64,000 bases of DNA, taken from NCBI RefSeq assembly GCF_002878395.1, contig NC_061114.1:160876862-160940861 (forward strand). The letters are read 5' to 3'. Made by a program: the position numbers and the translations under genes. Positions within the stretch are counted from its first letter, which is position 1; every line of letters begins with the position of its first letter. The notes under the pieces were generated by a model. The model did no database searches. It was not told where the DNA came from and was given only the letters and a program-made list of their open reading frames with translations. This document shows positions 23,535 through 33,540 of this stretch, piece after piece. The DNA is from Capsicum annuum. Taxonomy: Eukaryota > Streptophyta > Magnoliopsida > Solanales > Solanaceae.

Positions 23535-23737
23535 TGTAAATAATATAAAATTAAACAAAACTAAAGACATACAAATTTGGAGAGTGTAAAATTCATTTTC
23601 TTCTATTATAGACAATGACTATTTATAGTCAAAATATAAATTTACTATTTGTACAAAATGAAGGGGGTGGAGGATTAGTAAGTAAATTGTCTTACTCAAT
23701 TGGTTGCCACATGCCAACTTACATGTCATTCACAACA
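23535..23737 (-). repeat. 5' LTR of outer copia
   Basis: About 203 bp, TGTAAATAATATAAAATT on the plus strand to CACAACA; partner of 11868-12076. On the minus strand it is followed by ACGTTATCAGCA, the usual post-LTR text of this copia group and presumably the degenerate primer-binding site. Confidence 0.83.
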
Positions 23738-24139
23738 TGATTTTTATTTTTATTTTCATTAGCCACCTTACTTTCTTTCTGTTTTATTTTTAATTTGACA
23801 TTTAGAATAGAAAAAATTATAGAAATATATAATTTTAGTTTTCAAAGGAGATGCACACAATTGCATATATAGAATCTGTTAAATGGGAATTTAAAATGTA
23901 TACATATTTTCTTAAAAATAAAATTATGTTTTATAATTGCTTAATTATATAAATTATTTTATGCTTGATCGTATTTATTGCATCCTTACTCTTGAGGTTT
24001 GCATCATAACCGTTATGTGCTTTTCAGTATTTTTGTTTTTAATTTTTTTTAATTTATATAACTTCACGTCTTTTAAATGCCTATTACGTAGAGATTTCAA
24101 CATTTTTTGAGATGAAATGTATAATTATTTTCATCAAAT

Positions 24140-26132
24140 TATTATAAAAAAACTTGCTTTTTTAAAAAAAAAATATTTGAAGAAGTCAAACACCTCTTAC
24201 AATGCATCTAATCTTGTGTTATATGTTAAACTTTTTTCTTTTCAGGTATACTAACCTCTAGAACCAAGAATGACATTTATCTCTTTTCTAAAATTTTGAC
24301 CTTTCTCTTAATTATTTCTATTTATATTTCATTCAATCAATTCAATTTTCATTTATCATTTTTTTTTCCATACTCCTTCCGTTTATTTAATTTCAATTTA
24401 AATATTATTTTATCTTTTTTCTTGTATTTATTTTTTAATCTTTGTGCTAATTTTAGAAGAATAAAATTCCATCTTAAAATTTTACAGAATATTCAATATA
24501 ACCATATTTAGTTTCCCATCAATGTTATTATATCACTTTTTCTATACCTTTATCAATCTCTTCCTTTTTCCTACACTTAGAGCCCGTTTGAAGTGATTAA
24601 AAGCTTAAATAAGTGCTTTTTAAATTAAGCAGATAAGTGTTTGGATAGAAGTGCTGAAACTGAAAAAAATTGTTGATGTGTTTGGTAAATAAGTGTTGTC
24701 AATCACTTTTTTATTGTCGAAATGACTTAAATATCCTTAAAGTTGTTAACACATAATAACGTGAATTATTTATGTTTTTTAATTCTAATACTTCAAAAAT
24801 AATTTTTATTTAAATACACTTTCAACATAAAGTGATTATGTCAGGTCAATTTATAAATATAAGTTACTTTTTTATTTTTAAATATTAAAAAATAAAAATT
24901 TTAAGATATTTTTTATATAAATATAGTATTATATTATAATATTGTAAGCTTTTAAACAACACAAAATTTTTAGGAATGAAACAAACTATTAAAAAGCATC
25001 AATTTTTAAAATTTAAATAACATGCAGAGATTCTATATGAACGGATAGAGAAGAACTTGCCACAAGCTCGATTTGATGATAAATTTTTTGAGTGTTTTCT
25101 TATGTAATGATGGATTCTCTTAAAATAAAGGAGAAAGATGAAGAGAAAACTGGAGGGAAAAGATGAAAAAAAGCGACAAAAAGAAAAAGAAAGAAAAATC
25201 AATAAGGGCTACAAAGTTTAGGCTATTGTTAAAATTAGAAGAAAATATAAGGGATAAAAAGGTAAATGTTTTGGTCAAACCTGAAAAAATATTAATCTAA
25301 AAAGTAAAAAGTTAGGGGTATCCAGCTTCTCAATTTTTACTTTTTTTTATCCACTTTTAGCTTTTTTTAAACTCTTTTTAATTTTACCAAACACCTAAAA
25401 AGACTAAAAAGGTGATTAAAATCTAGTTTGACCAGATTTTAATCCTATCCAAAAACCCTCTTAATCTAATCATTAATGTTATTTATTTGTATCACTTCCT
25501 TAAAAAAAAATCTTTTTTTTAATTCTTTTTACTTTCTTTTATTTATCCAATCCAAGAAATATATACCTATGTAAAACTTGGACTTAATTCCTAAATTATT
25601 TATATTTTTTTGGGTCTTTTCCTAATTTTAAAAGATACAAAATTTTACTGAATATTAACATTAGTCATATTTAATTCTTTTCATCTTCAATGCTATTAGT
25701 CACTTTTCATCATAATTTTTTATTAAAAAAGTAGTATAAAATATTCGTTTTTCTTCTTTTTTTTTCTTTTAATTTTGTTTAAAGAAGACAAACACCTCCT
25801 ATAATGCATCTAACTTGTGTTATACATTAAACTATTTTTTTTTCTGTTCAAGTATTAACATCAATAAAAAAAGTTTATATCCATGCTAATAATTTTATGA
25901 AACATACACCCGACGACATGAGACTCTCAAAGACCTTAAAACTTATTTATCTTTTTTGTATTTTTTTAATCTTTGGGCTAATTTTTTTAAAAAATAAAAT
26001 TTCTCCTTAAAACTTTATAAATTATTAAATATAGCCATATTTAATTTCTTTCTATCAATGCTATTAATTATTTTTCCTATAACTTTCTCAATCTCTTCCT
26101 TTTTTCCTATCTTTAATCTCATCTTTATTATA
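24140..26132. repeat. Degenerate ~300 bp repeat family (several copies)
   Basis: Related AT-rich units occur at about 24140-24579, 25461-26132 and 29993-30380. Shared landmarks are CACCTCTTACAATGCATCTAA / CACCTCCTATAATGCATCTAA, TTTTACTTTCTTTTATTTATCC, GACTTAATTCCTAAATTATT, CCATATTTAATTTCTTTC and CAATCTCTTCCTTTTTCCTA. The units carry no ORF. They matter because different copies are interrupted by different transposons, so each copy shows the uninterrupted state of another. Confidence 0.65.
24580..25460. mobile_element. Harbinger/Tourist-like non-autonomous DNA element
   Basis: Ends GAGCCCGTTTGAAGTGATTA and (reverse complement of the right end) GAGGGTTTTTGGATAGGATT form an imperfect terminal inverted repeat that continues as AAAAGCT / AAAATCT. 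TTA lies on both sides (24577-24579 and 25461-25463), fitting the 3-bp TWA target duplication of PIF/Harbinger. The uninterrupted sequence is seen in a related repeat copy near 26108-26120. No transposase ORF is present in the 881 bp. Confidence 0.6.
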
Positions 26133-26346
26133 CTAGATGTAGAAGTCCGCGCTAGCGTGGGCCCAACAACAGTATTCTAGTTATGTAACTGTGTTTTAAA
26201 AAACTCAAGTTAAGAAAATGCTCAGTCTCAATTCAGCTGAATTTTCAGAAATCCATCAGTTGTAACTTTTCTAAATTGCAATTTGTTGATTACAAATTAT
26301 AATCGATACTAAAACAATATTATCTCCCAGCTCCCAATTCTCATAA

Positions 26347-26533
26347 CTGAAACTTCCTCATTCAAAGCATCTTGTTTTTCTCTCTCAAATTCATCTTCAA
26401 TGTCATCATCAGCAAAAGCACGCCAGATAAGTTCTTGTTAAGATAGGATTTTATATGTGGACTTGGTCCCAGGAGTTAAATCCACATCAACCATTTCTCC
26501 TCCACTATCTGTATCGTTGTCCTCATCAATTTC
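26347..26533 (-). pseudogene. UTP14: UTP14 exon fragment (U3 snoRNP protein), captured
   Basis: After an acceptor (GCTTGCAG at 26534) the minus strand reads EIDEDNDTDSGGEMVDVDLT, PGTKSTYKILS, a stop, then QELIWRAFADDDIEDEFERE and KQDALNEE. This matches the conserved plant UTP14 segment around the RAFAGDDVE and LNEE motifs as I remember it. UTP14 acts in the nucleolar small-subunit processome and activates a helicase in 18S rRNA maturation. Only one exon remains and it has a stop, so it is not functional. It sits about 200 bp from the Helitron 3' end. Confidence 0.75.
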
Positions 26534-27049
26534 CTGCAAGCAGAATAAAGATTCAGTTGTAATAAATAGATCACAGAAAGTTATATTCTGGATTTAGCAA
26601 ATAGAGAGATAACCTCCACAGCAGGTTTACTCACAACAAGTTTTGTGACCTGTAAGGAAATTGGAAATTTTATTTGCTTTCCTCTAACTGATGAATGATT
26701 CATCTGTTGACGAAATATATGAATAAGATCAACTTTTCTATAGGAAGTAAGAAAAATAATTTTGAAAACAACATGAACTTTTTTCCACGAGTCATCTGCA
26801 AAATTAAAGTTAATGACAATTGGCAAGTGGGATACAATAGGTGGAAGGAGGACGTTCTAAAGTCTAAGGGCAATTCTAACTTTCTTCCGTTTAATTATCA
26901 TTAGAAAACCCATGTATTCTATTCTTTTTCTTGATTTTTCTAATAAAGTAAGTTATTTACTGATGGAAAGTATTTAATATCAACTTTCAAGACTATCTAC
27001 AAAAAGAGTCAACAATTCCTTTCAAAAGAAAAATTAATAAAACATTCTT

Positions 27050-27215
27050 TATCACAGAGAAATCTGTTGTTTTAAACACCGAGACATGGTGTATGATGGC
27101 TCCAGTCCACTACTCTTCTCCACTTCAATAACAGATTTGTTTCTACCAGCATCGAACTCGTGAAGTATGCCTACCATACATCCTATGTTTATAACCTCAC
27201 TACTGAACAAATGTC
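27050..27215 (-). other. Unassigned coding-like stretch inside Helitron 1
   Basis: A minus-strand frame stays open for about 55 codons: LRHLFSSEVINIGCMVGILH, then EFDAGRNKSVIEVEKSSGLE and PSYTMSRCLKQQISL. I do not recognise it. It lies between the glucosylceramidase and UTP14 pieces and may be a third captured exon or chance. Confidence 0.25.
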
Positions 27216-27486
27216 TTAGGCTAAAACATGATAAAAATATGCTTACAAATATGTATAAAACCTATGAAGGAACGACATTTAATGTTAGCATGATTAGTAT
27301 GCTTTATTTTTTATCCAGATTTTTTGATTGATTACTATGAAAGAAAAGGTAAAAGTGGCATGGCTCTTGCTCGTATATATTGAGCTCACACTGAGTGCTT
27401 CTCAAGCGTAAAATCACAAAACAACATCAAAACATCCAAATAAAGACACTATTGAAAAAATATAGAGTTGAAGAAAAGAGCATTAC

Positions 27487-29165
27487 TGAGAACTAATTGG
27501 CTATAATTAGAGAAGTCTCATATGTTCCAGGAAGAATTTGGAAGTTCTTGAACTCGCTTCTAAAGCCTCTGGATATGTTGCCACTCCTGTGATGTTACAA
27601 GTTTGATATCTCATCGTATCAATAAAAGAAATTCAATATGGCATAACAGCAACTGTCAAAGTCTACACTCTGTACACTTACCCCATCCCTCCAGGTGGAA
27701 CACTATGAGATGCTGATGGTTTACATCATTTTCATGCAAATGGATCAATTGGAGATCTTTGCATATGTAAGAGAATGGTAAGTCTACTGAAAGCCCTTAA
27801 CATTACAACACTCGTTCTAAGCATGAATTATCTTGTGATCGTCATAAAACAAATGAGATTGAGAAAGTCACCCTTCCATAAAATGTTTCTTCCCTTACAT
27901 ATGACCATAGGCGTATACCAAGTCGAACCTAAAAATGAAAAAACAAACAACAATTACATGACAAAGGTACAAGTAAAAATCTAGGAGAATTTCCTATCCG
28001 CCAACAATTCTAAAAGCATAAAAGAAACTTTCATACCATTTTTATTGCCTCTCTGAATGTGATACTAAATTCTTTTAATTGCTAGCATGGTTGTTTAGCT
28101 TCCTTCTCCAAGCTTGAGATGGTGGTGCAACACTATCAAAATTGAACTGCAGAAAGAAAACACAAGAGAGATCACTAAATTATAAAAGAATTGAACATCA
28201 CAAAAGGAAAAAACTCAGCACACCCGAGACAAAAGCACTAAGATGATTTCTTCCCATCTTTAGAATTCTTTGTGGACAAAGTTAAGGTCCCTATGTTGAA
28301 AGACTCCACCAGCTTATAAAAAGGAATACCAATGCCCTCTACCCCTACCCCTTCAAAAAAAAATCAAAAACAACAGAAACTAACACTCTGTGTGGATGGT
28401 TATTGCATATTGTTTCATACTTAATGCATTGTGCTATGTTGTATCATACTGTAGTGTTTTTAATGCACAAATTGTATCATCTTCCATCGTTACATTATGT
28501 CACATATAAACAATTTCAAGGATCAACCTACAAGTAGGGTACAGAGTAGAGCTACTATATCAAAGTCGTAAATGATGAAATAGAATTACTATGTAATAAG
28601 TAAAGACAAAATGAGAAAAAAAAATAAGGTAATAACGCGATCATACTAAACCGGTCCTCACGCAAAATCAGACTTCTGTTGTTACCTAGCTATGAATCTA
28701 ATGATACGGTACCATAAAATTTAAGTAACAATCAAAATAAATATTGTATTTAAACTACCAACATAATACAATACAATATGTAACAACCTTAACAAGCGGT
28801 AAAGGAGAGACAAATGGAGTTATGTTGCAAGAACAATATTAAGACATTAGAAAGCAAAATGAATCACTTCATTTCAAATTCAAACGTATATCAATATTTT
28901 CAATGACATGGTGAAGTATAGTTTTTGTCTTTTAAGTTGAGCATATATCCACAATTATATTCAACTGGCCTCATATACTTTCCATGGCGTAAAACAACAA
29001 AACTTACAACAACACTTTATTCATTACAAATGAAGTTACAAAACTCAAGTAGTAACATAACAAGAATGAAGATAACAAACTTACCAATTGCAAAGTTGCT
29101 TTAGTGATATACTCCTCGGGTGGCCATGAGTTCTTTCTATAATGAAACAAAGTATCACTCACCAT
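27487..29165 (-). pseudogene. Non-lysosomal glucosylceramidase (GBA2-type), first five exons captured
   Basis: Five minus-strand exons with GT/AG borders: 29085-29165 (MVSDTLFHYRKNSWPPEEYI...), 28037-28146 (FDSVAPPSQAWRRKLNNHA, KEFSITFREAIKM), 27872-27928 (VRLGIRLWSYVREETFYGR), about 27682-27761 (SPIDPF...CKPSASHSVPPGGMG) and about 27487-27586 (SGNISRGFRSEFKNFQILPG). This is the N-terminal order of plant GBA2-type glucosylceramidases, which cleave glucosylceramide at membranes. The catalytic domain is absent. Breaks are a one-base loss in exon 2 (near 28078), two stops in exon 4 and a stop in exon 5. Introns are retained, so DNA rather than mRNA was copied. A GT donor at about 29712 suggests an untranslated first exon further upstream. 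Confidence 0.82.
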
Positions 29166-29189
29166 TTTTATATAACAACTCTATATAAA

Positions 29190-29665
29190 CCTTTCAAAAT
29201 CCAATCTTTCTCCAATTAAAGACCCTCAAAACCATTTACCAAATTCCCATATACACAAAACACTAAATTTCTCTCGTCTCTTCATCACAACACCAAACAG
29301 TCCTTTAAGCACTCAAAATCCAATCTTTCTCTAATCAAAATATCCTCAAAACCATTCATCAAACTCCCAAATACACAAAACACCAAAATTTTCTCTCTCT
29401 CTTCAGCACAACACCAAACAGTACCTTAAGCACTCAAAATTCAATCTTTCTCCAATCAAAAGACCCTCAAAGCCATTCATCAAACTCAAATACCAAAATT
29501 TCTCTCTTGTCTCTTTAGCACAACACCAAACAGTACCTTAAGCACTCAAAATCCAATCTTTCTCTAATTAAAAGGCCCTCAAAATCATTCATCAAACTCC
29601 CAAATACACAAAACACCAAAATTTTCTCTCTTTCTCTTCAGCACAACACCAAACAGTACATTTCA
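29190..29665 (-). repeat. Four ~125 bp tandem repeats in the captured 5' leader intron
   Basis: Plus-strand landmarks AAAATCCAATCTTTCTC, CATTCATCAAACTCCCAAAT and CACAACACCAAACAGTACCT recur about every 115-128 bp, giving four copies. The array lies between the first coding exon of the glucosylceramidase copy and a candidate leader exon ending at about 29713. Confidence 0.8.
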
Positions 29666-29992
29666 AGAGATAAAAAACAAGGTTTAGCAACTAAACAAAA
29701 AATATTATACCTGTGAACCTCAAATTTGTGAAATTGATGTTGTAAGAGAAAATTCAAGTTGAAATTGAAGAAAGGAAGATGAAGAAATAATAGTACAAGT
29801 AAGAAAGAAGAAGAAAAAGGTGATGGTGGAGCAATGAAGGCTTTTTTGGGCATAAATAATGAGGAATCTGGAAGAAAAGCTTTTGATGAGAGGCGGTGTA
29901 ATAAACAATCGAGGAAAAATTATGAAAAGACCTATTTGCCCTTAGAAGCAGGCATGACGACTCTGACTGCTTCCAAGGCTCTTCTTTATATT

Positions 29993-30825
29993 AAAATTTA
30001 TATCATTTTCTTAAATCACCATTTTTTTTCATTTTTTTTTCTTTTTACTTTCTTTTATTTGGTCAGCTCAAGAAATGTATATTTATATTAAATTTGGACT
30101 TAATATTTTAATTATTTATGTTGTTTGTCCTTTTCCTATTTTTTAATGATATAAAAATTTACAAAATATTAAAAAAATTATATATTTAATTATTTTCATC
30201 ATCAATACAATTAATTTCTTTTCCTAAAACTGTCTCAATTTCTTCTTCTTTTTATTCCCTTAATCCCATCATTCATATTATTTGTTCATTTTCTTAAACT
30301 ACTTCTTTTCCTTTTTTTGATCTTTTTTCTTTCTTTTATTGATTCAATCCAATGAATCTATATCTATTTATAAAAATTTAAATTATTTTTGGACTTAACA
30401 CTTAAATAAAGTAAAGAAAATAAAATCAGAGGAAATGATTAAAAATGAATAATTTTAAAAATTGCATTGATACTCTACGTATTTAATCTAAAAAATATGA
30501 ATTTATATGTTGGATGATTCAAGAAATTTATAATGAATGTTCTTTATTATCTTTCTGGTAATTTCTTTTATCTCATTTACATCGTTTTTAAATTTAGATT
30601 TCACCTCCATAACTCTTACCTATTAAATTTTCTATTCTTAATAATTTCATTCACTCCATAACTCTTAAATTGTCATATTCATAATCCTCAATTATTTAAT
30701 TATAAAATTTTAGATGTGTATCGTATAATATTCCTCCATTTTGTATTTATAAATTCATTTTTTTTTATTTTCTTGATTAGTTTGTCAGAGGGGGTGTTGG
30801 TAAGAGGGCAAAAACGGTGCATTGA
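29993..30825. other. Repeat-family remnant and AT-rich spacer
   Basis: The left part continues the ~300 bp repeat interrupted by Helitron 1, and another unit follows at about 30200-30380. The rest is AT-rich spacer with no ORF that I can support. Confidence 0.4.
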
Positions 30826-30847
30826 TATATATATATATATATATATA
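30826..30847. repeat. (AT)n microsatellite at a Helitron end
   Basis: About eleven AT/TA dinucleotides run directly into CTAG of Helitron 2. Helitrons insert between A and T, and TA-rich tracts are favoured targets. Confidence 0.8.
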
Positions 30848-30949
30848 CTAGACATTGATGGGCCCGTGCTACATATTATTTCTTAATCTCAATTTATGTG
30901 ACACAAATATAATTTAGATAATTAATTATTAAAATAATTTTAATTTTTG

Positions 30950-31280
30950 TGATTTATAATACTTTTTCTTCGATTCCAATTTAAGTGATGTTGATATAAT
31001 TTTGAAAGCCAATCTATGAGGCACTAATATAGTTTTGATAGTCAATCAAATGTTCTATTGTGATTTATAATACTTTTTCTTTTATTCCAACTTAAGTGAC
31101 ACTGATATAATTTCGAAAGTCAACCTATATGGCACTATATAATTTCGATAGTCAATCAAATATTTTATTGTGATTTATAATACTTTTTCTTCTATTCCAA
31201 TTTAAGCGACACTAATATAATTTTGAAAGTCAATCTATGTGGCACTAATATAAGTTCGACAGTCAATCAAATGTTTTATG
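30950..31280 (-). repeat. Three ~110 bp tandem repeats
   Basis: GTGATTTATAATACTTTTTC begins units at about 30950, 31061 and 31170, each ending in GTCAATCAAATGTT or a close variant. The array lies near the 3' end of Helitron 2. Confidence 0.8.
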
Positions 31281-31541
31281 TTGATATATCATTTTGTGTC
31301 CATTTATGAAATATTATTAATTTTTTAATGCGGTCGTAATAATTAATTAGGGGTGATATGATAAAATCACGATTGAAGAAGCGAAAAAGACATGTCTTAA
31401 ATGATTTATAACAACTAATTAGAAGTGATATAATAAAATTACTATAAAAAATACTTGTGGAAAAAAGCATAAATGAGCCTCATATAAGACATCAAGTTAA
31501 TTTTAAAAAATAAATATTAATTTATTATTTTATGTCTATTT

Positions 31542-32638
31542 TATATTTTTTTTGTTAAATATTATAAATTTTTAATGCTTAAATAACCTGTAGTAATTAA
31601 TTAGGGTTGATGTAATAAAATCACAATTGAAGTAGCCAAGAAGACATGTCTTAAATGACTTATAACAACTAATTAGAAGTGATATAATAAAATTACAATA
31701 AAAAATACTTGTGAAAAAAGCATAAATGGGTCTCATATAAGACATCAAGTTAATTTAAAAAATTAAATATTAATTTATTATTTTATGTCTATTCTGTATT
31801 TTTTATTAAATATTATAAATTTTAATACGTAAATAACCTATATTAATTAATTAAGGGCAATATAGTAAAATTACGATTGAAGCAGCTCAAACAGAAAGCA
31901 CAAGCAGGCATGTCGAAGACGTGCCTGCTTATCCCCACTTATTATAGATAGTAATTATATTTTTTATTAAATAATATAAATTTTTAATGCTTAAATAACT
32001 TGTAGTAATTAATTAGAGTTGATATAATAAAATCACGATTGAAGCAGCCAAGAAGACATGTCTTAAATGACTCATAACAACTAATTAGAAGTGATATAAT
32101 AAAATTACTATAAAAAATACTCATGAAAAAGCATAAATAGGTCTCATATAAGACATCAAGTTAATTTAAAAAATCAAATATTAATTTATTATTTTATGTC
32201 TATTCTGTATTGTTTATTAAATATTATAAATTTTAATACTTAAATAACCTATATTAATTAATTAGGGGTAATATAGTAAAATTACGACTGAAGCAACTCA
32301 AGAAGGCAGCACAAGCAGGCATGTCGAAGACGTGCTTGCTTATCCCCACTTATTATAGATAGTAAAATATAGTAAAATTACGATTGAAGCAGCTCAAGCA
32401 AGCATGTCGAAGACGTTCCTGCTTATCCCCACTTATTATTTATCTCCACTTATTATAGATAGTAAAATATAGTAAAAAATTACGATTGAAGCAACTCAAG
32501 CAGGCAACATTCTACATGCCTGCTTATCCCCACTTATTATAGATAGTAAAATATAGTAAATTACGATTGAAGCAGCTCAAGTAGGCAGCACAAGCAGACA
32601 TATCAAAGACCTGCCTGCTTATCCCCACTTATTATGGA
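31542..32638 (-). repeat. Compound tandem array with strong hairpins
   Basis: A ~408 bp unit is duplicated (about 31542-31949 and 31950-32357), then three shorter units of 90-100 bp follow to 32638. Each unit ends with GCTTATCCCCACTTATTATA and carries a hairpin. The best (31902-31930) has a 13-bp stem with a three-base GAA loop and one G-T pair; that at 32313-32341 is nearly the same, and later ones are eroded or have a different loop. Confidence 0.8.
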
Positions 32639-32639
32639 C

Positions 32640-33299
32640 AGTAATATATGTTAATGATTAAAATTACAAGGAAGAAACGTATATTGTGTGTGCTTTCTAT
32701 GTAACCTTTTTAGTTTGGATTTTTATCATTTTTTAGTTGTTGAAAATTTGTATTTCGTTTATACGCAAATACGCATAGAGAGTTCAATTCTACTAAATCA
32801 ACCATTTTTTCTTAACAAAAATAAAGAGAATATTTTCATCAATATAAGTAACATTTTCAAACGATCAAAGACTCTAACACTATTTAAAATTATAAAAATC
32901 ATAGAAATTTAAATAGTAATAACAAATTGATTAAGACTCTTTATAGAATACTTTAGCACTTAAGATTTTAAAAAGATATTTTATAAATTAATGAGGTATT
33001 TTACCACCACTCCAAGGGTTGATTTATTTGACTATTATTTTTCTATATATTAGAAATGAGGGTTTTGACATGTATGATAGTTGTCAATAAAATTTAAAGT
33101 AGGGTTGTTTTAGTCATCACACTCCATTAAAATATTATTCATCTAATCTACATGTCTTAGCTTTTGCTTTTCAATATGACACATAGTGGGGCATTTTAAC
33201 TTTGTCTCAATCTATTTCTCTTTCTAACAATTTCCAAAGAAACATCTATGATTTCTATCTATTTTCTGTGTAAAACAAAATGAGAGAGCAAGCATAATG
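32640..33299. other. AT-rich spacer, no gene seen
   Basis: A 74-codon ORF at 32688-32912 has no motif and the composition expected of random AT-rich DNA. Nothing else is supported. Confidence 0.3.
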
Positions 33300-33540
33300 T
33301 ATAAACCCTCTATTTTTTTTGTTCTGCAGGTATTTTTTTCCATCAAAAGATTACACCATATTAATAAGAATCTCTTTGATGTTCTGTTTGGTATGCATAA
33401 ACTTCATGTCAAGATTTGATAAACCCACTATTTTTTCTCTTCTACAAATATTTTTTTTCATCAAAAGATTATACCATATTAATAAGAAATTATATGGTGT
33501 TCTGTTTTGAATTCATAAACTTCATGTCAAAAGATTTGAT
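33300..33540. repeat. Tandem duplication of ~120 bp
   Basis: Two adjacent copies share ATCAAAAGATTA(C/T)ACCATAT, AATAAGAA and CATAAACTTCATGTCAA. The short ORF across them is a by-product. Confidence 0.75.

Larger units (their letters stand above)
11868..23737 (-). mobile_element. Ty1/copia retrotransposon (outer), split by a nested copia
   Basis: LTRs at 11868-12076 and 23535-23737 begin and end TGT...ACA and align over their full length with about 15 differences and a few indels by eye. Flanks GGATT and TGATT match in four of five bases, fitting a decayed target duplication. On the minus strand the order is 5' LTR, gag with a CCHC knuckle remnant, a repeat-rich segment, integrase, reverse transcriptase, RNase H, a polypurine tract (AAGGGGGAG at about 12077-12085) and 3' LTR. 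The element is full-length in layout but riddled with stops. It is interrupted in the RT region by the element at 13089-20051. Confidence 0.9.
26133..29992 (-). mobile_element. Helitron 1, carrying glucosylceramidase and UTP14 fragments
   Basis: On the minus strand the left end reads GCCCACGCTAGCGCGGAC (a hairpin with a TA loop, 26145-26162), then eight bases, then CTAG (26133-26136) followed by T: the classical Helitron 3' end. The right end near 29992 has no clean TC, but the subterminal text (GAAGCAG...CTGCTTC hairpin, 29945-29973) resembles the 5' end of Helitron 2. The flanks join into a sequence that matches other copies of the surrounding ~300 bp repeat, which supports both borders. 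No Rep/helicase ORF is present, so it is non-autonomous. Both captured gene pieces lie on the element's own strand. Confidence 0.7.
30848..32638 (-). mobile_element. Helitron 2-like element with amplified 5' ends
   Basis: On the minus strand the left end reads TAGCACGGGCCCATCAATGTCTAG then T, a Helitron-like 3' end although one arm of its hairpin is lost. The text next to it (AATTTATGTGACACAAATAT, GATTTATAATACTTTTTCTT) is the reverse complement of the text before the Helitron 3 terminus at 41500-41638, so the two ends are related. At the right the minus strand reads TCTATAATAAGTGGGGATAA, a Helitron 5' end type, repeated five times (ending near 31949, 32357, 32455, 32544 and 32638). No gene or Rep/helicase ORF is present. 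Confidence 0.55.

Noticed and set aside
31542..32638. Tandem units with spaced palindromes considered as a CRISPR array
   Set aside because: Units are long, unequal and eroded, spacers are not unique, and the context is a plant Helitron.
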